Source: Chiridota heheva
Lineage: Eukaryota; Echinodermata; Holothuroidea; Apodida; Chiridotidae
Reading direction: 5' to 3'
DNA: 64,000 nt
NCBI GenBank assembly: GCA_020152595.1
Contig: JAIGNY010002764.1
Span: 17,501-81,500, forward strand
A model generated the notes under the pieces. It saw nothing but the letters and a program-made list of their open reading frames with translations, was not told where the DNA came from and did not search any database. A program made the position numbers and the translations under genes. Shown piece by piece: positions 1 through 9,648 of this stretch. Numbering within the stretch: the first letter of the stretch is position 1; every line of letters starts with the position of its first letter.

Positions 1-525
1 CTCTCAAAAATGTTGAAAAAATTGTGTAAGCTGGCAATTTTCAAAATGGCCGCCGTCCGCCATTTTGAAAAACATAAAAAATCATACCTATGGCCCCAAA
101 TAAAATAAAATGACAAATGAGGTGTCATTTTCACATAACTATGGCATTACAAATCCAATGGAACTCACCTTGTACAGTTTTGGGATCCCCAGAACCCCCA
201 AATCCAAGATGGCTGCCATCCGTCATTTTGTAAAACATAAAACCTCATATTTCTTGACCCAGATAAGCTAAGATGACAAATGAGGTGTCATTTCCTAATA
301 ATTTTGACATTGCCAATCCAATAGAATGGTCAATGTACATTTTTGAAATCCCCATAACCTTTTAAACCCAAGATGGCCGCCATCCGCCATTTTGTAAAAC
401 AAGAAAACGTCATATTATTTGACACCAGATGAGCTATAAATGACAAACGTAATGACATTTTAAGAACGAAATGTACATTGTAACGATTCGAGTTCCCCAT
501 GGACTTCAAATCCAAAATGGCCATG
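1..525 (+). repeat. Left terminal inverted repeat of the transposon
   Basis: It pairs with about 4140-4691 at roughly 90-95% by eye, best over the outer 420 bases and weaker toward 525. It is built from subrepeats of about 164 bp. Each has a near-palindromic block of type AAGATGGCCGCCATCCGCC (near 45, 205, 370 and 510). Two also carry TGACA-7 nt-TGTCA, near 110 and 273. The block matches the YY1-type core AAGATGG by eye. Confidence 0.85.
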
Positions 526-730
526 GGCCCACCTATGCCCCGGGCCCGGGGTACGGTGCCCCCAGGGTTGGCGCTAACGACTTCAAGCAAGGGGGGATTT
601 ATTCATTTCAACCGTCAATAACATATACCATTGTTTGAAGTAACAATGATAAAGCATTGGGAAAGTCACTTATTCCCTATTCCCTGATAGGCCAACCCAA
701 CCCCCTCCTCACCCCCACCGCACTAATGTC

Positions 731-3700
731 ATGTATGTGCAACCACAATCATTTGATTCAGAACTTTCTTCCATGAACCAAGGAGAAAGACCAGTTGCTG
801 ATGCCAAATTAGCTTCTTCACTGTCTGTAACTCTGAAAGAATTAGGAGATGAGATGCAGAAACTTACCCCATACAAAACAGTCAAGCGTGGAGAGGAAAC
901 GGCCAGTTTTTCAGAGCAAACCCCTCAAAACGTTTGCTCAGAGAACGCGTGGAGCGATATATGCCCTGGCCAGAGCTCAAAATGATCAAACCAGACCACA
1001 TCCAAAAACACAGACTGTACCTGGGTTTGCTGGGTTTCAGACAAACCTATCACAACCAGATGACAGAAGTCGTGCGATATACCACATGACATATCCCAAC
1101 CCACCTAACAAGATAATCCTCTATGATGTATTGAATAAACTTCAAAAATCAATCAAAGAAAAACAGATGCCATTTGCCATTATTGTTGGGGATCAACTGG
1201 TATACGTGCTTTTGCTAGAGTTGAAGAGTGAGAACCCAAATTTGTTCAGCAAAATCTTACCATTTATGGGACCATTCCACATTTAAATGTCGTTCATGAA
1301 TGTTATGTACAAGAGGTTTAAGGGTTCTGGGATCTCAGATGTGTTGGTGGCAGCAGGAGTAATCGCAGATGGTTCTGTGGACCAAGCCCTTCGTGAAAAA
1401 CATGTCAAACGTGGAGTTCGCTGCCTGCGGCTATTCTACGAGACTCTGGTCCACCATGCCTTAGACAAAAGATTAGGAGGTGCTCCTTTATCTAAAGAGG
1501 TAAAGGCCACCATTGCTAAGCTCCATCATTCGAACGACGCACAGGAACTTTCTGATGCACGTACAGAGTTGGAAAGCAATGCTGAGTTGAAAGACCTTGT
1601 TGACACTCTCTTCAAGGATATTAAGGGTGCCTCTCTTGCAGAATACTGGATATCCTTTATGGAAATAGTGGAAATTCTGACACAAAACAGCCATGCATTT
1701 AGATCAAGTAATTGGACTGAATTTAAATCCTCGCTAAAACTGATGCTTCCGTGGTTGCAGATATACGACAACGACAAGTACGGAAGGCATTTTCCCGACT
1801 TTACCTCAGTACTTGATTCTCTTCCTAAAGATCAGGCTGCATTCATGGAGAGCGGCATGTTTGCACAATCAATGACTTGGAAAACCATATTCATGCGTGG
1901 CTCTAGACATATGGATAGAATCAACAATGAATAAGGGCTCGAAGCTGAAGTCTGGTTGGCTGGTCATTCTCAACGATGAAAAGCAGCTCCTGTCAAATAC
2001 TCGCAATGTGAATAATGTAAAACGGGTCAGAGCAAGTATCCATCGCCATGCTGATCTCAACAAACAAGGCAAAGTGAAGCATGCTGATAGCTCATCAAGT
2101 AAAATGAAGAAGGACGAACAAGCAGTACATGATATAAGTGCATGTCTGTCAGAATTTCAGTGTGATCCATTTGACCATACAAACCAGACTCTTCAATCGT
2201 TACAATCTGTAATCCCAGCTTCGGCAATTCTCGCTACTGACTTTAAATGAGCAAAGGAGGATGGAACAAGGAAATTGGAAGAGTTTATGAAAGAGAGAGT
2301 GTATTCTAAGTCCAAGTCTCTCAACGACAGAGCTCCCCGCAGCAAGCGACAAAACTTTTCAAAGCAAGAACTGCAGAGAATCACTGTTGAGAACGTGAAA
2401 GGAAAAACTGAGGAAATGGAAAATAAAGCCTTATCCTCTGTTCTTGCGTTGGTGGAGACAAGCGGGGCCCTTCAACTTAAGATGTGCTGCAGCACCGGGT
2501 TACAGCTAACTGTCTGGCTATCTTCAATGCTAATGGAACTATGCGTAAGACACAAAGGAGCAAGCTGCAGCAAAAATTAACAATGACTGTCATTACAGAG
2601 CCTGATGTTTATACATTTATTATTGACATGGGTCTAATCTGGCGCCTGACCACTTTTACCACAGAAGACAGAGAGAAGGGAGATGGTACCAAATATACTT
2701 GGGGAGATTATGCACAAAAGCTGGTGCGCTCTGTTCTAGCAAGACACAAGAATGCAGAGCGAATTATTTGTGTTAATGATTCATATGATCAGAACCACTC
2801 AATCAAAGACAGTGAGAGAATTCTGCGCCAAAAGCATTTGCCAATCAGAAATGTTTACATGAAGTCAAAGGACAAATTTCCGTCTAATAAGGAATTCCAT
2901 GCTTTTCTGAGTAAACCTGAGAACAAGCTTCGTCTTCAGGCATTCATTCAAACTGCATTCCAGAACTCAGCAAAGATCACTAGCACTGAGATCATCTACG
3001 GTGTAGTGGGTTGTACTACTAAGAACCTGACAACAGACTAGATTGTATCAGCACTTTCATGCGATCATGCAGAGGCAGACACTGCCATGTTCACCATATA
3101 TAGTGTGCTGCGGTCAGAGGGATATACAAAAGCTGTTGTTCTTGACACCGAGGACACGGACAACTATGTACAAGCAGCATATGTTGCTTAAATAACTTCA
3201 GGACCAACGTTGTTGAAACGCAAACACGAACTGATCTCTGCCCGGTGTTTATGCAATGAGGCAATGGCAGCATCCATCATCCAACTGCATGTACTCACTG
3301 GATGTGACCACAACTCTGGCTTTTATGGAGCAAGCAAGAGACTCATCGCAGATCACCTGGAAAAGTCTCAAGAGGCGCACAACCTGTTAGCAGCATGTGG
3401 AACTTGCCTCCCAGTGACACAAGGGGTCATAACTGATTTGGAGTGGTTTGTCATTAGAAACGTCTTTTGTGATACCAAAAGCAAGACTCTTGCGGATGTT
3501 CGAGCTGCAAAGTGGAGAGCTTAGAAGAAGAAAAGCACTGTTCGACTTGTGCCTGACTCAGACAGTCTCCGGAGAGAGAGCAAATTATCTTGCATATTTG
3601 CAAAGACATTACACACTCCAAAGTCATCCCTCTCCGATTGGCCATGGATGACATCTTGTAAATGGCATGTGTTTGCCAATCCGATTTACTCAGCCCCCAC

Positions 3701-3825
3701 TTCCGCCATCCATATCCCTACCTTCAGCACCACAGACAGCTGCAAACCATGATAATACCAGTGAAAGTGATGGCAGTGATCTTGACACCTCCTGCAGTGA
3801 AACAAGTGAAGACAGCGACGCTTGA
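731..3825 (+). pseudogene. Decayed transposon open reading frame, about 1,000 codons, conserved invertebrate mobile-element family
   Basis: Reading on the plus strand gives a nearly continuous protein of a type I recognise as a high-copy uncharacterised family in cnidarian, mollusc and echinoderm genomes. Recognisable stretches include VPGFAGFQTNLSQPDDRSRA (near 1020), KRFKGSGISDVLVAAGVIADG (near 1310), MNKGSKLKSGW (near 1929), and an Asp-rich segment with HAEADT (3066-3083), DTEDTD (3144-3161) and TGCDHNSGFYG (near 3300). The tail is acidic and Ser-rich and ends at a TGA at 3823. The clustered acidic residues suggest a PIN/5'-nuclease-like fold, which is inference. Five in-frame stops (1284, 2248, 3039, 3189, 3522) and at least four frameshifts (near 1877, 2480, 3577 and 3650) show it is dead. 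Several stops sit where one C-to-T change of a Gln codon would explain them. Confidence 0.75.
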
Positions 3826-4139
3826 ATAGTATGAAGAGACTGCATAGCCATGGCGGAATATATTGTCTGGATGACAACTTATTAGATCAAGATAATAAAA
3901 TGTCATGTGTCATGAAACTGTAAAATAAACAGTGGGCTGATAACATTAAAATTGATATCAAAACCCTTTCAATATCCACATTAACAGCTTAAGTGCCATA
4001 CATGTACTGTAAGGTTTAACGTTTTTATGGTGGCCGTCGCATATCGCATTGATTATATTTTCAAGAGAATTACATTGCAAGAATTGTTATAAAAAAACAC
4101 CCGATTAGTCAACTTCTGGGGATTTCGGATATTCAAAAT

Positions 4140-4691
4140 GTCGGACGGTGGCCATCTTGGATTCAAGGGTTGTGACAATCCCTTCAACTCTTCAGTATTC
4201 ATTCAAAAAAGATGTTTATGATATAATTAAAATGGTACCTAACTTGACAGTCTTTAATAGCTCATCTGGTGTCAAATATATGATGTTTTCTTGTTTTTTT
4301 AAAATGGCGGATGGCGGCCATCTTGGGTTTAAAGGTCATGGGGATTTCAAAAATGTACATTGACCATTCTATTGGATTGGCAATGTCAAAATTATCAGAA
4401 AATGACACCTCATTTGTCATCTTAGCTTATCTGGGTCAAGAAATATGAGGTTTTAGGTTTTTCAAAATGGCGGATGGCAGCCATCTTGGATATGGGGGTT
4501 CTGGGGATCCCAAAACTGTACAAGGTGAGTTCCATTGGATTTGTAATGCCATAGTTATGCGAAAATGACACCTCATTTGTCATTTTATTTTATTTGGGGC
4601 CATAGGTATGAATTTTTATGTCTTTCAAAATTGCGGACGGCGGCCATTTGAAAAATTGCCAATTTACACAATTTTCCCAACATTTTTGAGA
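4140..4691 (-). repeat. Right terminal inverted repeat of the transposon
   Basis: Reverse complement of 1-525 with the same order of GATGG/CCATC blocks and TGACA/TGTCA stems. Small indels separate the arms, for example around 4200-4290. The sequence beyond 4691 (to about 4790) may be more of the terminus, because the left partner is cut off by the window edge. Confidence 0.85.
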
Positions 4692-4775
4692 GGTTCATAG
4701 GAGCTAAATTTTTTTAAATTAGTTCCCGAAGACGAATCCACCAAGAAACAAAGGTCCGAACGAAATGGTCACGGA

Positions 4776-5960
4776 ATCCCTCAAAATGACCCTACTAGTA
4801 GGGAGAGCGGATGTTTGTTGTCATTTAATATTTTAGTTATTTTTCGGTGCATCATGTCATTGTGGAGATCAGAGACGGCCTTCAGAAATATGTCATCACC
4901 AACAACACGGCTTGTGGCCCTTATGATCTTCTCCAGTTTACTACTTGAATCTTTTGTAAGCAGCACGAATATACAGATAATACTGAAAGTGAACACGCTT
5001 TGTATTATTGACTGGTAAAAGAGCTGAAGAATAATATTGCCAACTTTGAAATGTTTAAGTTTTCATGAAAATTACAACCTTTGGTACGCCTTGGTTCTTG
5101 TTGCATCAGCCTGGTTTTTAAAGGTAAGTTTACGGTCAATGATAGTGCCTATATATTTGTAATGGTCCACCTGTTCAACAACCTCATTATTAACCCTGAT
5201 TGGAGCATGATCACATGACCGTTTTCTAAAATCAAACACCATCTCCTTTTTTTTTTTTACAATTTAATTTCAGATTTTGATTGCAAAAAAATAACCAATT
5301 TTATCCTCATACGGAGCAGTAGTGTTATTATGAAGTTAAACGGGTTATGAAGGTAACGGGATTATCACGGTTACCCTCATAACAAGGAAAGTAATCACGG
5401 AATCGTCAGCATATTTGATAATTGAGCAAACATCATGTTTACTTCTGCAATCAATAGTGTACAAGCAAAAGAGGATAGGAGACCGACAACAACCATGGGG
5501 TGCACCTGTACTAACGGACCAAACATCAGAGCATAAGCCATTCATCTTAACAAACTGTGGTCCGTCTCTGAAATAATTCAAGATCCATAATAATAACCTA
5601 CAATTGACACCCATACCTAACAGTTTGTTTATCAGCAAGTGCGGCTGAATGAAAATAAAAGCACTTGAGAAGTCGACAAATGTAGCCCGAATTAAAAAAA
5701 AATTGATGTTTCCAAGTGTTCATCATCAACACTTCTTTTGTCTCTGTAGGCAAATTGCATTGGGATCTAAAATAAAACCATGAGTCATTTAGCAAAAACC
5801 TTAGAATAAGTTTTTCAAAACATTTCATGATAGTCGAAGTAAGTGCAACTGGACGATAGTCATTTATGGTTGTAACTGTATTTGATTTTGGCACTGGAGT
5901 GATTGCGGATGTTCTCCAAATAATAATACAAATTATGGGAACATAGTGGCCTACATTGCG
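4776..5960 (-). pseudogene. Non-LTR retrotransposon reverse transcriptase remnant (jockey/CR1-like)
   Basis: Minus-strand frames read in order as a LINE reverse transcriptase. They show INDYRPVALTS followed by MKCFEKLI (near 5860), a VDFSSAF-type block near 5670, and the segment from 5638 with TGAPHG, SPILFCLYTIDC and the catalytic YADD box (5402-5413). A thumb block follows with DHYKYIGTIIDRKLTFK near 5150, then a C-terminal KLEKIIRATSRVVG segment ending near 4790. Frameshifts separate the blocks and the N-terminal endonuclease is missing. The clade is inferred from motif style. Its 3' end stops at the transposon terminus, so one element probably interrupted the other. Confidence 0.8.
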
Positions 5961-8849
5961 GTATCAAAAATGTATTTTAAGGATCTCAGTCATTCTTAAA
6001 ATTGGGATTTCTCCTAACAGCCCGGACTGACAAACACTGGTTCTATTTTGTATAGTTCTATTATGTATGGTTTTCTTATGTATGGTTCTGGTTTCTGACT
6101 GCATAGCTGGCCTAAAATAAAGCCTGTCGTTAATGTGCAAGTTTAGGCGATATATAAGGTCCAATTACGCCCATTTAGCCTTAATGATTGTCAAAATATT
6201 CTTAAAATTATATATGCTGTGCAATGTAACATTTCTACATAATCTTGTTATGCAAATATGCAACAAACTGTTTTACATTTGTTTTACAATTGAAGGGATT
6301 GTATTCTGTTCACAGTGAAGGATCGACTTTCTTGTCACGTAATGAATAGTTATAAGTCATCGATATTGAACGTCTATTTGAAATTTTCACTGAACAGATA
6401 CAGGAGAAGAATATACAATTAGTGGTCGATTATGCATGCGTGGCCCCAGAGGTGCAATTAGAAGATGTGGGCTCATTGCTCGGGCCCCTCAAATTTCGGG
6501 GTTTTTCCCGAGAACAGTGGGGTTTACCCACCCTTTCCACCATATTGTTGCGCCATTGCGTGGTTCCAGAAGGGTGGGGCAAGTGCAGATCCAGAATTCT
6601 CCTTCACAAAGTGTGGGGGACATTGGCAGTTTTTTTAAATTATTCAAGAAAGTATACAGAAGATGTCCCCTCCCCCCCCCCTCCCTTCTCCAGGAATTGC
6701 GGCCCATAACAAGTCTGCATGTCTACTAGTTGTTAGTCCTATCCCACAATACATTTTTTTACATGGTGGCGTGTAAAGTGGGTTATTACACTTTCCATAC
6801 ATAAAGAGGTGTGTTGAACATTAGGCTACCAAACTTAGGTCTGTGGTCAATGGGGCGAAATTTGCTCCAAACTATTTTACAATATTATGTACCTTTCTTG
6901 CTTTAATTCTTATACGTACTTCTTTGAAGATGTTTTAGTGTTCAAAAATACAAAATCAGAAGACCCTTTATGCTTGTTTTGGCAAAAAAGTTTTTCCCAG
7001 TTGGACCTTTGAAGTTCTATGATTGTCATACAGCTGTTTGGCCAACAACTCATGCACTGAGATTCAGCTAACAAGTAAACATTTTATCGAACTTTGACCA
7101 TATGAATAATCAATTCACATCGCGAACAGAAGACTCACAAAACTGAGAAAATAGATCAATTCTAACATTTCCAAGTAAGTTTTAAACGGCAGGATTTTGT
7201 AGTAAACACCTGGTGATAAAAGTTTTTTTTGAAATTTTAGTGAAGAATATTTTCAGAGAAGCTGTGTAAAGTTGAAGAAAGTTCCTTAAATTGTTATGAA
7301 ATCTCTGTCTGTTTATTGGCGTGCATAGAAAAAACTACCTTCGTGTAGCCGCAGATTAGTAAACAACAACAATGGCAACGTCAGCATACAGAAACGGGTT
7401 AAAACAAACGATGGTAAACTGGTAAATGGTTCCATAATTACATGTCTACCCGGCCGTTGTACTGACTGACTGACAGAAGTCTTGAAGATATCAAACATAT
7501 CCTAATCTGTTACTCATCGACTGATGACATTTTTAAGAATATGCTAATTTGTTATGTATTTCAGGGCGACCTTGTTTTTTTTCTTATGTAAATCCTATGT
7601 TTTTTTTTTTAAATCTGTCATAATTCTTCGAAGTGGTGCAGCAATTTCTGACCAAAGGTTTTTGAAATTTTTTTAAATACTGAAATACCCCCATTCAATT
7701 TGTAGCAGAAATAAAGTTGTCATTATTCTCTGTGATTGGGATATAGAAAAGAAATTTAAAGAGTTTCTTAAAGATTTCGGTCAGGCGTAACTCAAAAGCC
7801 AAACATGTTATTTGCATACTATCATGACCTGCTCATGTTTTACCTCCTTTAAGGAATTGCTATACGTGTCCATATACCTTTAAGCAAGCATTCATTCGGT
7901 TATCTAAAAAGCGTCAAAAAAGGAATACAAAATCATAGAAAGATCTTTTATTTATTGTAGTGTATTCCAACCCACACTCACCCACCCACACTAATATCAG
8001 AAGTGACCGCCTGCATGCGCTAACATGGTTTGGTAGTCCCAGCTCAAAAAGCCAAATCAGTTTGAAAAAATGCCAGATTAAACTTTAAAAAATAATAATT
8101 AAAAAAATGTCAAACTGTAATCAAGTCAAGAAAAAATATAATTTAGAAAGGGATCGGTTGTGGGTACAGCTGTTCTGGAAGAGTTAAATGTACTGAGAAG
8201 GAACAAAAGGTTGAAAAATATCACGTGATCCAAACGTCATCATTTAAACTTTTGTATTTTTTATTCTCCATCAAAGTCTTTGAGAATATAGGCCAGAATT
8301 AGGCCAAATAAGATATCTTACAAGCAAACAAGTCATGCAAGCCGCCAAAAAGCCAAACAATAAAGAAAAAAGCCAAACAATAAACAAAAAAGCAAATAAT
8401 ATTTTTTGTGGACAAGCAAGTCTCAAAAAATTAGAAATAGCCCAAAAAACATTTATAATTTGGCTTCTAAAAAGCCAATATACATATATACCAACCCTGG
8501 CTAACGTAACAGCAATATATACAGATATATACAGACTGACAGGTATACATACAACCTTCAGGATCTACATTACATTGATATTGATCTCGCACAATTCATT
8601 GAGCTCAGTGATCTAATTTGCATTATATAAACCAATTTTCAGCTTAAGGCCTATATGCCACTTGCAATGGTATAGTTTCTACAGTAATGATAACCATTCA
8701 CCTTTCGCTGTACATCGCACAGGGCAACACAAAGGCGGCGGATCCGAGGCTGGGGCTCCAGTGCAGTCCTCAATAATTTTTGGTGAAAGTTTTGGAAACT
8801 TTATTAATAATTATTTTGGAATTTGCACACTTTTTAAACAAATTTTACG
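5961..8849. other. AT-rich intergenic sequence without a recognisable gene
   Basis: No frame here shows motifs, signal exon or convincing splice-bounded coding sequence. Short GC-rich patches such as 6420-6710 look like pieces of dispersed repeats. Nothing else is supported. Confidence 0.5.
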
Positions 8850-8930
8850 AAAGTGCCCCTTTCAAAATGAAATGCCTCTTAATTACTGACCCAGTAGTAG
8901 GAAACTGGCACGATCGGAAATATCAAATAA
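8850..8930 (+). repeat. Fragment of a dispersed 'AAAGTGCCCCTTT' repeat family
   Basis: Contains GAAAGTGCCCCTTTCAAAAT followed by AATGCCTCTTAATTACTGAC. The same order of words occurs at 13430-13690, in reverse at 28750-29060, and at 63640-63700. Confidence 0.6.
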
Positions 8931-8938
8931 ATTAAAAC

Positions 8939-9156
8939 CAGGGTGTAGCCAGCCTTCTGAATTTTGGGAGGGAGGGGTGGCCGAAGAATATATTCAGGAC
9001 CTTTTAACATGTTTTCTGGCTATTTTTACCATTTCACCATTGCCATTTTATTTTTTTTCTTCTTCTTTTTTGGGGATGGGGGGGTGGGGAGTAGGTTGAG
9101 GGTTGGGGAGGGTTGTTTCGTACGATCCTATCGCCGCCCCTTGCTACATCCATGCT
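8939..9156. mobile_element. Possible short hAT-like element
   Basis: Begins CAGGGTGTAGCCAGCC and ends with CTTGCTACATCCATG, whose reverse complement starts CATGGATGTAGC. The two ends could be degenerate terminal inverted repeats of hAT style. No clear 8-bp target duplication is visible, so this is tentative. Confidence 0.3.
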
Positions 9157-9432
9157 AAATATGATTAAAAAATCGAAAGTGCCCTTTCTTTCAGAAGCCC
9201 CTATTCCATGTTTTCTTAAGTAGGGGGAACTGAAACTTGGAGACAAGGAGCTGGGGCAGAGTCTCCATATTCCCCGTCTTTTATGTTTTGTTTGATATCA
9301 AATAAGGAGTAAACCTTCTCAATGGGGGCAGCCGCGGCCTCCGCGTGCTTTAGCTAGTCACACGTCTGTTAATGGAACTTGTATGGCCCTATGCGTATTA
9401 AGGTCTTGGTGGTACTAACAGTTTTAGTGACG

Positions 9433-9648
9433 TTAATATATCATCAAAAACCCAAGTAACGTTGGAAAAAAATATGTAAAAAATCGAGTAATATTCAGCT
9501 TGTCTCCATGGTTACAGAAGTTCTTCTGACAACAGATATAGCATTGTTTGGTGGTGCCCGTCATTGTGCATTCTGGGCATGCGTCCTGCTGCGGGTTGCA
9601 GCCCCGGATGATGTCTTTTTTCCCGTCAGCCATAGTAACCGTAGACGT
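9433..9648 (-). CDS. Ly-6 gene exon 3 (second half of the domain and GPI tail)
   Basis: Acceptor TTTTCTCCGCAG leads in phase 0 into 71 codons and a TAA at 9433. Seven cysteines, the terminal CC-x4-CN signature and a hydrophobic end FFTYFFPTLLGFLMIY are visible. The strongest polyadenylation candidate I see downstream is a minus-strand AATAAA near 9048, with a CATAAA variant near 9281. Neither is certain. Confidence 0.88.
   Translation of the reverse strand, partial: TSTVTMADGKKDIIRGCNPQQDACPECTMTGTTKQCYICCQKNFCNHGDKLNITRFFTYFFPTLLGFLMIY

Larger units (their letters stand above)
1..4691 (+). mobile_element. Large DNA transposon with long terminal inverted repeats, left end outside the window
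   Basis: The first about 525 bases return as a near-identical reverse complement at about 4140-4691, enclosing a decayed plus-strand coding region at 731-3825. Long inverted termini around one long open frame indicate a DNA transposon. Base 1 already lies within the inverted repeat, because it pairs with the end of the right copy near 4691. The true ends are therefore unseen, and the right end may lie anywhere up to about 4790, where LINE sequence begins. I cannot name the superfamily: no complete DDE triad was recognised and no target-site duplication can be scored. The element is inactive, since its frame carries several stops and shifts. Confidence 0.8.

Noticed and set aside
1..4691. Polinton/Maverick-type or viral element
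   Set aside because: Long inverted repeats fit, but the size is far too small and no polymerase, integrase, protease or capsid-like frame is present.
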